This document shows positions 8,259-15,934 of a stretch of 25,311 bases of DNA, piece after piece. The translations under genes and the position numbers were made by a program. The notes under the pieces are model-generated. The model saw nothing but the letters and a program-made list of their open reading frames with translations, was not told where the DNA came from and searched no databases. Positions within the stretch are counted from its first letter, which is position 1, and every line of letters begins with the position of its first letter. Source of the DNA: UMGS172 sp045651745 (GTDB taxonomy: Bacteria; Bacillota; Clostridia; Oscillospirales; Acutalibacteraceae); contig JAZRSW010000043.1 of assembly GCA_045651745.1 (NCBI GenBank), positions 1 through 25,311 on the forward strand, given 5' to 3'.

Positions 8259-9683
8259 TTATTCTTTACCGTTCCAGCAATAAGTACATAACTTGCAGGG
8301 TTCTAAACCGATTGCTTTAATGATTCCGTCTAACGACTGGAACTCAAGCGACTTCAAACTCAACTCATCACAAAGATACTTACGTAACTTTTGACCTCTT
8401 TCTGTGGTGAAGTCACTATACTCTTCAATATGCTTTAAGCCTTCCTCACCCTCAATGTCAATAATTCCGCGACGGGCAATCAGCTCCATCTCATTATTGG
8501 CACGTGAAAAGTTAAGATATTTACAAGGATACATAATAGGCGGGCAAGCCGACCTCATATGAACTTCCTTTGCACCGTTTTCATAAAGAAAATCAATTGT
8601 TTCTCTAATCTGTGTACCACGGACAATCGAATCATCAACCAACAATAGACTCTTATCCTTAATAAGCTCCGGTACAGGTATAAGCTTCATTTTTGCGACG
8701 CGGTTACGCTCTTGCTGACGTGTCGGTGTGAAACTTCTTGCCCAAGTTGGAGTGTATTTAATAAAAGCACGGGCGTACGGCTTATGGCTTTGGTTGGCAT
8801 AACCGATTGCGTGAGGTGTACCCGAATCGGGCAAACCGCCGACATAATCAACACCCTCTGCCTTACCGGTTTCTTTATCGTGGTCAGCCATAATAGCACC
8901 GTTGCGATAACGCATAACCTCAACGCTGACACCCTCATAACTAGTGGTCGGGAAACCGTAATAACTCCAAAGGAATGAACATATTTTCATTTCCTTTGAG
9001 GGCTTAGACAACTGCTCAACACCGTCAACTGTTAGTTTTACGATTTCGGCAGGACCTAATTCCCTGACCTTTTCGTAACCCAATTTTTCATAGGCAAACG
9101 ATTCAAAACTAACACAGTGTCCGTTTTCACCTCTACCGATTGAAACAGGCAGTCTTCCCAATCTGTCACGCGCCGCTAAAATTGTTCCGTCGTCCTGCAA
9201 AATAAGTATTGATGCCGTACCCTCAATTTTACTTTGAGCAAATTTGATACCCTCAACGATATTTTCCTTTTGGTTAATGAGGGCGGCAATGAGTTCGACC
9301 GAGTTTACACCGCCACCCGTCATAGCGTCAAAATGACCGCCAAAACCGTCAATATACTCATCAATCAACTGCTTGGCGTTATTAACAATACCGATAAAGC
9401 AAATTGCGTATGTACCAAATCGTGAACGTATAAGCAACGGCTGAGGTTCAAAGTCACTGATACAGCCGATTGCCGATGTACCTTTCATTTCGTTGAAAAT
9501 ATTATCAAACTTTGTTCTGAAAGGTGAATTTTGAATATTATGAATTTCACGCTGTAAGCCGATTTCACTGTCAAACGCCGCCATACCGCCGCGTTTAGTA
9601 CCTAAATGCGAATGGTAGTCAGTACCGAAAAAGGTATCCGACATAGCATCCTTTTTGCTTACAACTCCGAAAAATCCTCCCAT
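8259..9683 (-). CDS. purF: Amidophosphoribosyltransferase-like protein lacking the N-terminal Cys nucleophile
   Basis: Expected to make phosphoribosylamine from PRPP, the first step. It has 474 residues. The C-terminal phosphoribosyltransferase half has an intact PRPP loop (VDDSIVRGT, 349-357) and likely iron-sulfur ligands at C235, C387, C466 and C469 (the last two in KLCTYCWNGK). The N-terminal half has the Ntn-hydrolase fold order but starts MGGFFGVVSKKD where canonical PurF exposes Cys as residue 1 or 2 (CGVFGI). A TAA immediately upstream of the ATG rules out a longer start that hides a Cys. GHxRY and HNGN are also replaced (IGCISDFEPQP; FIGIVNN). Glutaminase activity is therefore doubtful, and it may use free ammonia or an outside partner. 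Similar MGGFFG proteins are, to my recollection, annotated in Bacteroidetes and Clostridia. It is the only purF in the operon. Confidence 0.88.
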   Translation of the reverse strand: MGGFFGVVSKKDAMSDTFFGTDYHSHLGTKRGGMAAFDSEIGLQREIHNIQNSPFRTKFDNIFNEMKGTSAIGCISDFEPQPLLIRSRFGTYAICFIGIVNNAKQLIDEYIDGFGGHFDAMTGGGVNSVELIAALINQKENIVEGIKFAQSKIEGTASILILQDDGTILAARDRLGRLPVSIGRGENGHCVSFESFAYEKLGYEKVRELGPAEIVKLTVDGVEQLSKPSKEMKICSFLWSYYGFPTTSYEGVSVEVMRYRNGAIMADHDKETGKAEGVDYVGGLPDSGTPHAIGYANQSHKPYARAFIKYTPTWARSFTPTRQQERNRVAKMKLIPVPELIKDKSLLLVDDSIVRGTQIRETIDFLYENGAKEVHMRSACPPIMYPCKYLNFSRANNEMELIARRGIIDIEGEEGLKHIEEYSDFTTERGQKLRKYLCDELSLKSLEFQSLDGIIKAIGLEPCKLCTYCWNGKE

Positions 9684-9731
9684 TTAAACACTGTCCTCTC
9701 TAAAATTTGGGGTGGAATGATTTGTTTTTAT

Positions 9732-10226
9732 TTAAGCGTTGAACTTTTCCTCAACAACCTTGTTTGCGGCAAGCACCTTGGCTTGTCCTTTGGCTCTCGC
9801 CTCATCGAGTTTTGCTGCTAAGGTTTCATCGGTAATTGCCAACATCTCAATACACAACAAAGCGGCATTGACAGCACCGTCAATCGCAACAGTTGCAACC
9901 GGCATACCGGAGGGCATCTGTACGGTTGAATATAGCGCATCAACACCGTCTAAATTTTTTGATTTTACGGGAATACCGACAATAGGTAAAGTTGTTCTTG
10001 CTGCCAAAGCACCTGCCAAATGAGCTGCCATACCAGCGGCGGCAATAATTGCACCGAAGCCCTTCTTTCTTGCATTCATAGCAAAGTCTGCTGCCTCAGT
10101 CGGTGTTCTGTGTGCAGAATAAACGTGCACTTCATAAGGCACACCATATTCCTTCAAAGTATTAATAGCTTTTTCAACTACGGGTAAATCACTATCGCTA
10201 CCCATAATAACTCCGATTTTTTTCAT
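9732..10226 (-). CDS. purE: N5-carboxyaminoimidazole ribonucleotide mutase (class I PurE)
   Basis: Converts N5-CAIR to CAIR. The 164 residues include GSDSDLPVV at 9-17, the catalytic SAHRTP at 37-42, AAAGMAAHLAGALA at 62-75 and the substrate loop LDGVDALYSTVQMPSG. These features are typical of class I enzymes, which normally work with PurK; no purK is visible in the window. It is the first gene of the operon, with a GGAGG site eight bases before the ATG, and its leader carries a ZTP riboswitch. The gap to the purF-like gene is 48 bases. Confidence 0.97.
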   Translation of the reverse strand: MKKIGVIMGSDSDLPVVEKAINTLKEYGVPYEVHVYSAHRTPTEAADFAMNARKKGFGAIIAAAGMAAHLAGALAARTTLPIVGIPVKSKNLDGVDALYSTVQMPSGMPVATVAIDGAVNAALLCIEMLAITDETLAAKLDEARAKGQAKVLAANKVVEEKFNA

Positions 10227-10263
10227 TTAAAATTCCTCCGATTTTAAAATAAAAATAAAAAGA

Positions 10264-10371
10264 CAGACTACCGCCATAAGTTAGAAAGCGATAATCTGCC
10301 CAGACGGTCGGCATTACAAAGTTTTACGTTCCCATTGTGTTAATTCACAGTTCCGTCAGTTGCGTAAAACT
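10264..10371 (-). promoter_or_regulatory. ZTP (pfl) riboswitch with overlapping intrinsic terminator
   Basis: On the minus strand an 8-bp P1 helix, GTTTTACG with CGTAAAAC, encloses CAACTGACGGAACTG and ATGGGAA. About 10 bases later comes the second conserved block CCGACCGTCTGGGCA, ending at 10297. This matches the layout of the pfl/ZTP aptamer as I know it (CGUGACUGGCGAAC ... GGGA ... CCGCCUGGGCA). The CTGGGCA block is shared with the 5' arm of a terminator hairpin: CAGATTATCGC at 10288-10298 pairs with GCGGTAGTCTG at 10264-10274, with two G-U wobbles in the outer half and a U-rich tract after it. Ligand binding should therefore disrupt termination and turn the purine operon on when ZMP/ZTP accumulates. 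The identification comes from pattern memory, not a covariance search. Confidence 0.88.
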
Positions 10372-10403
10372 TTCGAGAAAACACTAATTTTCCCAACGAA
10401 GAA

Positions 10404-10432
10404 ATTATACCAAAAACCTCGTATTTTGTCAA
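10404..10432 (-). promoter_or_regulatory. Sigma-A promoter of the purine operon
   Basis: Perfect consensus -35 TTGACA (10427-10432) and -10 TATAAT (10404-10409) with a 17-base spacer on the minus strand. Transcription should start near 10397, leaving about 25 bases before the ZTP aptamer and a leader of about 170 bases before purE. The full consensus implies a strong basal promoter with control moved to the riboswitch. Confidence 0.9.
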
Positions 10433-10516
10433 CGCCTAATCCATCTAAATTTAGTATATTATTATATTATTTTTACATACTTTTCTGTGCATTTTTACCA
10501 CAGGTTAATAACCGAC

Positions 10517-10550
10517 TTAACATAATCAACTTTTCATGTTGTTATGTCAA
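10517..10550 (-). other. Hairpin downstream of asnB, possible transcript end
   Basis: Read on the minus strand, TTGACATAACAAC can pair with GTTG-A-TTATGTTAA, giving a 13-bp stem with one bulged base and one G-U pair around a 7-base loop. It lies just after the asnB stop and before the purine promoter. The run of T expected of an intrinsic terminator is missing, so its role as the asnB terminator is uncertain. The rest of the gap (10433-10516) is very AT-rich and I see nothing else in it. Confidence 0.35.
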
Positions 10551-10558
10551 CATTACTA

Positions 10559-12385
10559 TCAAAAATCACTGAACTCAACATTGTACTTTTCTGCCCAGTA
10601 ATCGAACTGAATTAACCAAGCAATAAGTTGCGGTGTCGACATTAACTGACCGAACCAGGTTTTATCCTCTCCGGTCAAAACCGATTCCAATACTTCTTTA
10701 TCTAAAACTTCGGACAGTATACCGTTCTTTTCCAAACGTTCTTTCAGCATTTCGGTAACCTTTTCGCGATACTTCGGGTTATGAGTTTTCGGGTAGGGAC
10801 TTTTTTTACGCCAAAGTATTTTTTCAGGTAAATACTTAGTCATTGAATTTCTTAACAACGCCTTTTCAACACCGTTTTCAAACTTGATTTCCCACGGCAC
10901 ATTATAAACATATTCCAAAATTCTATGGTCGGCAAACGGAACTCTGACCTCTAACCCTGAATACATACTCATTCTGTCTTTTCTTTCAAGCAGTGAAGTC
11001 ATAAAATACCCTACCGACAGTACCGTTGCAATACGTGAAGTGCGCATACTTTCACTGTCAAACGGCAGCGTTGAGCAATCGGCAATGATTTTCTTATACT
11101 CACCCGAGAGGTATCCATATCCTTCATCTGCTTTGACAAAATCCTTTTTGAAGAGGCTTGCTCTTTGCATAGGTTCGTGTATCCACGGAAAGAAGTCGCG
11201 ATATAGCATTTCAGGACGGTAAAACCACGGATATCCGCCGAAAATTTCGTCTGAACACTCGCCTGAAATTGCGACTGTATGATGTTTTTTGACCTTACTG
11301 CAAAAATACAAAAGTGATGAGTCAATATCTGCTTGACCGGGGAAATCACGGGCTAAAGTTGCGGGAATTAAACACTCGGCAATCTCATTGTTTGGTGCAG
11401 TTAACACCGTATGGTCAGTCATAAGCCAACGCGCCAAATACCTTGCAAAATCGTCATCACCTTGCGGTTGGAAAAGCGATTGCTTAAAGTTTTCGCGGTT
11501 ACCCTCATACTCAAAAGAATAGGTTGCCAAGGTTTTTCCTTTTTTGCGATAACTTTCTGCCGCTAACGCCGTCAAAACCGACGAGTCAAGACCGCCCGAC
11601 AAAAAAGTACAAAGCGGTACATCGCTGACGGTCTGGCGTTGTACCGCATCAGCCAACAACTCTCCTACTTCATTTTGAGCCGTTTTTGCGTCACTTGTGA
11701 ACGGTTTTGCCTCTAATTTCCAGTATTTCCAAATCTTTAAACCGTTTTCGGTCAGTTCGGCGCAGTGGGCGGGTTTCAGCTCTTTTATGTCGCGGAAAAC
11801 ACCGCTTCCTGATAGCGTTACGGGACTTAAAAACACTAATTGCCAAAGACCCTTAATATCAACCTTTCGGCTGACCTTTGGATGCTCTAACAAAGCCTTA
11901 ATTTCGGATGCAAACAAGAAGGAACTATCCAAAAATGTATAGAAAAACGGCTTGACGCCCATTCTGTCACGCGCAAAAAACACCTTGCGGTCGGCAATAT
12001 CATAAACCGCAAATGCAAATATCCCGTTCAAGTGTTTCGGACATTCGTTACCGTAAATAATATAACTCCACAGCACAGTTTCAGTATCACAGTTAGTCTT
12101 AAACTCGGCACCGAACGGCTGCAAATCTTTACGCAGTTCGGGTGAATTATATATTTCACCGTTATAAATAATTACATACTCTTTTCCGTTAAAGGTGGCT
12201 TTCATTGGTTGCGCTCCGTTTTTTGGGTCCATAACACTTAATCGGTTATGGCAAAGCGCTACTGTTTCGTCATTGAAACTATCCGATGCGTCAGGTCCTC
12301 TGACCTTCATAACCCTACTCATTTTTTCGCACAAAACAGCGTTCGGGCGTTCCTTAAAATCAATCATTCCGCATATTGAACACAT
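10559..12385 (-). CDS. asnB: Asparagine synthetase (glutamine-hydrolysing)
   Basis: Makes asparagine from aspartate, glutamine and ATP. It has 608 residues. The N-terminal class II glutaminase has Cys2 (MCSICGMI), Arg48 in HNRLSVMD and YNGEIYN at 74-80. The C-terminal synthetase half has the pyrophosphate loop SGGLDSS at 263-269 and SGECSDEIFGGYPWF. The start is fixed by Cys2 and a GGAG site seven bases upstream. It is transcribed alone, in the same direction as the purine operon, which has its own promoter. Unlike the PurF-like protein downstream, its glutaminase site looks complete. Confidence 0.96.
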   Translation of the reverse strand: MCSICGMIDFKERPNAVLCEKMSRVMKVRGPDASDSFNDETVALCHNRLSVMDPKNGAQPMKATFNGKEYVIIYNGEIYNSPELRKDLQPFGAEFKTNCDTETVLWSYIIYGNECPKHLNGIFAFAVYDIADRKVFFARDRMGVKPFFYTFLDSSFLFASEIKALLEHPKVSRKVDIKGLWQLVFLSPVTLSGSGVFRDIKELKPAHCAELTENGLKIWKYWKLEAKPFTSDAKTAQNEVGELLADAVQRQTVSDVPLCTFLSGGLDSSVLTALAAESYRKKGKTLATYSFEYEGNRENFKQSLFQPQGDDDFARYLARWLMTDHTVLTAPNNEIAECLIPATLARDFPGQADIDSSLLYFCSKVKKHHTVAISGECSDEIFGGYPWFYRPEMLYRDFFPWIHEPMQRASLFKKDFVKADEGYGYLSGEYKKIIADCSTLPFDSESMRTSRIATVLSVGYFMTSLLERKDRMSMYSGLEVRVPFADHRILEYVYNVPWEIKFENGVEKALLRNSMTKYLPEKILWRKKSPYPKTHNPKYREKVTEMLKERLEKNGILSEVLDKEVLESVLTGEDKTWFGQLMSTPQLIAWLIQFDYWAEKYNVEFSDF

Positions 12386-12451
12386 AATATCACTCCGAAA
12401 ATAAATAATATATATTAGTATTATTGTATGCTAGATTGTGATTTAATTTGC

Positions 12452-12480
12452 TTGATTTTTTAACTTAATTATGCTATATT
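12452..12480 (+). promoter_or_regulatory. Promoter of the HAD hydrolase gene
   Basis: TTGATT (12452-12457), 17-base spacer, TATATT (12475-12480). The predicted start near 12487 leaves only about 12 bases of leader, so the GGCGGTGA binding site would sit at the very 5' end of the mRNA. The divergent asnB promoter must lie in the same 113-base gap, but I could not pick out a convincing one. Confidence 0.6.
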
Positions 12481-12498
12481 TTACGGCGGTGATAAACA

Positions 12499-13143
12499 AT
12501 GAGTTTTTATATATTTGATATGGACGGCACGTTGCTTGATACAATGCCTTATTGGCGTAATATTTTTCCGCTTTATGCCGAATTTAACGGGCTGAAAATC
12601 CCCGAAATTAAAGAGGAAGATATATTAAAAGCCGAAGAAATGCCAACGTATAAAGGTCTTGAATTTTTAAAGCAAATTTACCCTGTTCCCGCGGTACAAA
12701 ATATTGACGAAAAAGCAGTTTTAGAGGTTATCAAAAAGGCTTATGAAACCAACTCTCCTTTAAAAGACGGCGTTGCTGATTTTCTCCATAGTTTAAGTAA
12801 ACAAAACGCAAAAATGTGTGTCATTTCGGCTACACCCACATACCTTGTTAAAATCGCATTAGAAAAGGCTAAAATTTTAAAATATTTTGACTTTATTTTA
12901 ACCCCCGACGATTACCCAAACGGAAAAGCCGACCCCGAAATTTTCAAAGCCGCCGCAGAGCGTTTTGGCTGTGACACGCAAGAAATCACGGTGTTTGAAG
13001 ACGCGTTATACAGTATGAAAGTTGCAAAAAATTTAGGAATGAAAGTCATTGCCGTAAAAGACAAATACGAACAAAGAAATTTCCAAGAAATCAGTAAAAT
13101 TGCTGACCGATTTATAGACGATTTTACAGAATTAAAAAGATAA
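12499..13143 (+). CDS. HAD-superfamily phosphatase (beta-phosphoglucomutase/phosphatase-like)
   Basis: 214-residue cytosolic HAD hydrolase. Motif I DMDGTLLDT carries the nucleophile Asp7 and acid Asp9. A helical cap follows, then motif II CVISATPT, a motif III lysine region in GKADPEIFKAAAERFGC, and motif IV VFEDALYSMKVAKNLGM. This layout is that of the beta-PGM-like subfamily, mostly phosphatases of small phosphorylated metabolites. The substrate cannot be read from the sequence. It is a single gene with its own promoter and a strong terminator just after the stop; neither neighbour suggests a pathway. Confidence 0.88.
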   Translation: MSFYIFDMDGTLLDTMPYWRNIFPLYAEFNGLKIPEIKEEDILKAEEMPTYKGLEFLKQIYPVPAVQNIDEKAVLEVIKKAYETNSPLKDGVADFLHSLSKQNAKMCVISATPTYLVKIALEKAKILKYFDFILTPDDYPNGKADPEIFKAAAERFGCDTQEITVFEDALYSMKVAKNLGMKVIAVKDKYEQRNFQEISKIADRFIDDFTELKR

Positions 13144-13149
13144 AAACAA

Positions 13150-13184
13150 AAACCGAACTTGCATCAGTAACGCAAGTTCGGTTT
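13150..13184. terminator. Bidirectional intrinsic terminator between convergent genes
   Basis: Perfect 13-bp inverted repeat, AAACCGAACTTGC at 13150-13162 and GCAAGTTCGGTTT at 13172-13184, with a 9-base loop. A T-rich run follows on the plus strand (TTTGCTATTTTT) and on the minus strand (TTTGTTTTTA). It lies seven bases past the HAD stop and 19 bases past the transporter stop, so it can end both transcripts. Confidence 0.92.
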
Positions 13185-13202
13185 GCTATTTTTATGTGTT
13201 TT

Positions 13203-14960
13203 TTATGCTTTAAGCGAGAACTTTTTGGAGTATTCCTCGAAACTTCTGGTGTATGCACTGTTGGGGTCGCTCTTAACATTATTCAAATATTCGTGCGCCT
13301 CAAATGTGCCGTGACGCGACTCGATAATCGCAACAGCAATATTTGAACAGTGGTCCGAAACACGCTCATAGTTGGTAAGCAAATCGGTCAGGACAAAGCC
13401 TAACTCAATTGTGCAGTTGCCGTGTTGCAAACGGTGAACGTGACGGCTCTTGATATCGGTAATAAGTCCGTCAATAACCTGCTCTAACGGTTCAACGGTA
13501 GCAGCCAAATTCAAGTCATTATTACGGAAAGCTTCAGTCGTGATTTCAAGAATTTCTTTAGTTGCATCTCTGAGCATAGCAATTTCAACATTTGCTTCGT
13601 GTGAGAACTGAATTTCCTTCTCGTGCATTTCACGTGCGACGTCGACCAAATTTTCGGCGTGGTCACCGATACGCTCAAAATCGTTTATCGAGTGCAAAAT
13701 ACGTGCAATTTTTTTAGAGTCGGAATCAGAAACGCCGGTAGCCGAAAGTTTCACCATATAAGTACCCAACTGGTCCTCATAATTATCAAGTTGGGTTTCC
13801 ATTCCGCTTACTTCTGCGGCAACCTCATCGCTATAATTACCAACTGTGGAAATAGCCTTTGTAAAAGCAGCTTTTGACACTTCTGCCATTTCGACAACAA
13901 CGTCTAAAGCATTAGTAACAGCGAAAGACGGAACGGTAATAAGACGCTCGTCCAAAAGTTTGCCCTTTGTTTCAACTTCCATTTCAGGAACAAGTTTGTT
14001 TGCCAACTTTTCAAGGTACTTACTAAACGGGAACAGTACAAACGTTGTAAAGATATTGAATATACTGTGAACTATTGCTATCTCAAACGCACCGATTTTA
14101 TTATCTAAAGCGGTAATATCAACAATGTAGCTTAAAATACAGAACGGGATAAGACAAATCAGTGTACCGATAATGTTAAATGCTAAGTGAACAACGGCAA
14201 CCTTTTTAGCGTTTCGGCTGACACCGATACTCGAAATAACCGCAGTAACGCAGGTGCCTATATTCTGTCCCATAATAATAGGAATAGCCATACGATATGT
14301 AACACCGCCGGTTAAAGCAGCAGTCTGCAAAATACCGACCGATGCAGCAGAAGACTGAATAATACCGGTAAATACAGCACCAAAAGCCACTGCCAAGAAC
14401 GGATTTTCAAAAGCGGTCAAAAGACTTGTAAAGCCTTCTTTTTTAGTTAACGGCTCCATAGCATCGGACATTAAGTCCATACCGAACATCAAAACTGCAA
14501 AACCAATTAAAATTGCACCGATATTTTTCTTCTTTTGCTTGTTGCTCATCATAATCATAATGATACCAACCAAAGCAAAAATCAGTGAGAAATTTTTAGG
14601 CTTTAACAAATTAAGGAAAAGGCTATCACCCTCAATACCTGCCAAACTCAAAATCCAGGCAGTAAGGGTTGTACCGATATTTGAACCCATCAATACGCCT
14701 ATGGTTTGACCGAAGTGAAGCAAACCGGAGTTTACAAGACCGACCAACATAACGGTCAACGCTGACGATGACTGAATGGCAATAGTAATTGCCGCACCGA
14801 ATATTAGCGCCAAAAACTTCTTTGAAGTTACGGTGATAAGCGTTTTCTCTAATTTACCTTTTGCCATTTTTTCAAGGCCTGATGACATTACATTCATTCC
14901 GTAAAGGAAAAATGCAAGACCGCCCAGAAGCTTAATTATCGCAAATACAATTTCTGACAT
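13203..14960 (-). CDS. Na+/phosphate symporter family protein with PhoU-like C-terminal domain
   Basis: 585-residue membrane protein. The N-terminal half contains the inverted-repeat transport core of the Na/Pi-II (NptA-like) family: two QSS motifs (QSSSA at 63-67, QSSAA at 202-206), each in a hydrophobic hairpin, and the paired GSNIGTT (92-98) and GQNIGTC motifs. From about residue 350 the protein becomes soluble and helical with a PhoU-like pattern (HSINDFERIGDHAENLVDVA, later NYERVSDHCSNIAVAI). Phosphate is the expected substrate, and the PhoU-like tail probably gates transport. A GGGAGAG site precedes the ATG. A two-copy TTAACA repeat just upstream of the promoter suggests phosphate-starvation control. 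Confidence 0.93.
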   Translation of the reverse strand: MSEIVFAIIKLLGGLAFFLYGMNVMSSGLEKMAKGKLEKTLITVTSKKFLALIFGAAITIAIQSSSALTVMLVGLVNSGLLHFGQTIGVLMGSNIGTTLTAWILSLAGIEGDSLFLNLLKPKNFSLIFALVGIIMIMMSNKQKKKNIGAILIGFAVLMFGMDLMSDAMEPLTKKEGFTSLLTAFENPFLAVAFGAVFTGIIQSSAASVGILQTAALTGGVTYRMAIPIIMGQNIGTCVTAVISSIGVSRNAKKVAVVHLAFNIIGTLICLIPFCILSYIVDITALDNKIGAFEIAIVHSIFNIFTTFVLFPFSKYLEKLANKLVPEMEVETKGKLLDERLITVPSFAVTNALDVVVEMAEVSKAAFTKAISTVGNYSDEVAAEVSGMETQLDNYEDQLGTYMVKLSATGVSDSDSKKIARILHSINDFERIGDHAENLVDVAREMHEKEIQFSHEANVEIAMLRDATKEILEITTEAFRNNDLNLAATVEPLEQVIDGLITDIKSRHVHRLQHGNCTIELGFVLTDLLTNYERVSDHCSNIAVAIIESRHGTFEAHEYLNNVKSDPNSAYTRSFEEYSKKFSLKA

Positions 14961-14999
14961 TTTCTACTCTCCCATTATTTCATTTTACATTACCAGTCA

Positions 15000-15028
15000 A
15001 TTATATATTAAATTCGAGCAAAATCCAA
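15000..15028 (-). promoter_or_regulatory. Promoter of the Na/Pi symporter gene
   Basis: On the minus strand TTGGAT (15023-15028), 17-base spacer, TATAAT (15000-15005). The perfect -10 with a poor -35 is typical of an activator-assisted promoter. A PhoP-like repeat lies about 10 bases upstream. Confidence 0.72.
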
Positions 15029-15037
15029 GTACCTTAA

Positions 15038-15054
15038 TGTTAAATCTATGTTAA
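15038..15054 (-). promoter_or_regulatory. PhoP-box-like direct repeat
   Basis: On the minus strand TTAACA-TAGAT-TTAACA: two perfect copies of the Gram-positive PhoP half-site separated by five bases (11-bp period), centred about 53 bases upstream of the predicted start of a phosphate transporter gene. Half-site, spacing and position are as described for Bacillus PhoP. Binding by a PhoP/PhoB regulator here is inferred. Confidence 0.7.
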
Positions 15055-15074
15055 ATTTTTCCTCGAACATAAAA

Positions 15075-15097
15075 AAGACGTCCATAATGGACGTCTT
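15075..15097 (-). terminator. Intrinsic terminator of the phosphoesterase gene
   Basis: 10-bp perfect inverted repeat (AAGACGTCCA/TGGACGTCTT) with a 3-base loop, followed on the minus strand by six T. It begins about 11 bases after the stop of the minus-strand phosphoesterase gene and separates it from the downstream phosphate transporter promoter. Confidence 0.9.
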
Positions 15098-15108
15098 AAC
15101 GCTTTCTG

Positions 15109-15804
15109 TTAAGGTTGCTCTTTACTGCCTAAAGGTATGATTTTTTTGAAAAGACAGGTATAATCGGCAGTTACCAATCTATCCTCGTGCAGTGAGCCAA
15201 AATACCAATGGTTAAATTTAACCGACTTTGCCAATTCTTCAAAGTATCCGTTTAATTTATTAACCCTTTCCGGCATACCTTTCCTTAAAAGCATTGAACT
15301 TTTAACAAGCAACGGTGGCTCGTGAGTAATGATATAATCAACCTGTAACCCTGCTTCATCCAAGTTTTTAGCACCGATTGCAAGCTGAGACGGTGTCGGC
15401 AATTCATCACGGTACCAGATGCCTTTTTCTTCCTCGTGACGAAGTTCACGGTCGTCACTTTCTCCGCCACCGAAGGTGAAAATCTTAACACCGTCAATAT
15501 TAAAAATCTGCCCTCTCATTAAATGGAACAGATTTCCGCTGATACGGTGAACGTGACCGCCCTTCCATATAGTTTCGTTACCCCTAAATATCTTGCGGAA
15601 GTTTTCGTGCGTACCGTCAACAAAACACACTGTAAATTTACGGCTGCCTAAATATTCAATAACACTCTTTTCACGCTTGCCACCGTCCCAAAGGTAGCCA
15701 AAATCACCGCAGACTATCAGTATATCGCCTGCCTTTAACTTACGCCATTGAGCATCGTAAAGACGTGACTCATCACCGTGCATATCGCCCGTAACATATA
15801 TCAT
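15109..15804 (-). CDS. Calcineurin-like metallophosphoesterase
   Basis: 231-residue predicted phosphatase or phosphodiesterase with the two-metal calcineurin-like motif order: TGDMHGD near the N-terminus (GDxH), VCGDFGYLWD (GDxx block), DGTHENF where GNHE is usual, ITHEPP, and FGSLHED in place of GHxH. The Thr for Asn change in GNHE and the altered last motif are unusual but recur in some small phage-like and clostridial relatives, to my knowledge. An upstream in-frame GTG at 15813 is part of the GGGAGGTG binding site, so I place the start at the ATG at 15804, eight bases after GGAGG. The substrate is unknown. It stands alone with its own terminator. Confidence 0.82.
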   Translation of the reverse strand: MIYVTGDMHGDESRLYDAQWRKLKAGDILIVCGDFGYLWDGGKREKSVIEYLGSRKFTVCFVDGTHENFRKIFRGNETIWKGGHVHRISGNLFHLMRGQIFNIDGVKIFTFGGGESDDRELRHEEEKGIWYRDELPTPSQLAIGAKNLDEAGLQVDYIITHEPPLLVKSSMLLRKGMPERVNKLNGYFEELAKSVKFNHWYFGSLHEDRLVTADYTCLFKKIIPLGSKEQP

Positions 15805-15934
15805 TTTGACCACCTCCCAAAAAATTTTAAAAATATTCGAATTTGCTCTTTAAATATGTAATAAAAATTGCTATACTTATTATAGTTTAAGGTCATTATA
15901 CTATTTATTATTTTTAATTGCAAGGAGAAACCTC

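Noticed and set aside
10261..10371. Guanine/adenine (purine) riboswitch in the pur leader
   Set aside because: The purine aptamer core sequences are absent, while both conserved blocks of the ZTP motif are present in the right order.
10360..10572. 70-codon plus-strand open frame upstream of the purine operon
   Set aside because: It runs antisense through the promoter and the riboswitch P1 helix, has no binding site and shows AT-rich non-coding composition.
15805..15813. GTG start of the phosphoesterase at 15813
   Set aside because: The GTG is part of the GGGAGGTG ribosome binding site. The same applies to GTG 19453 and GTG 21958 in the sugar operon; in each case the ATG nine bases later has normal spacing.
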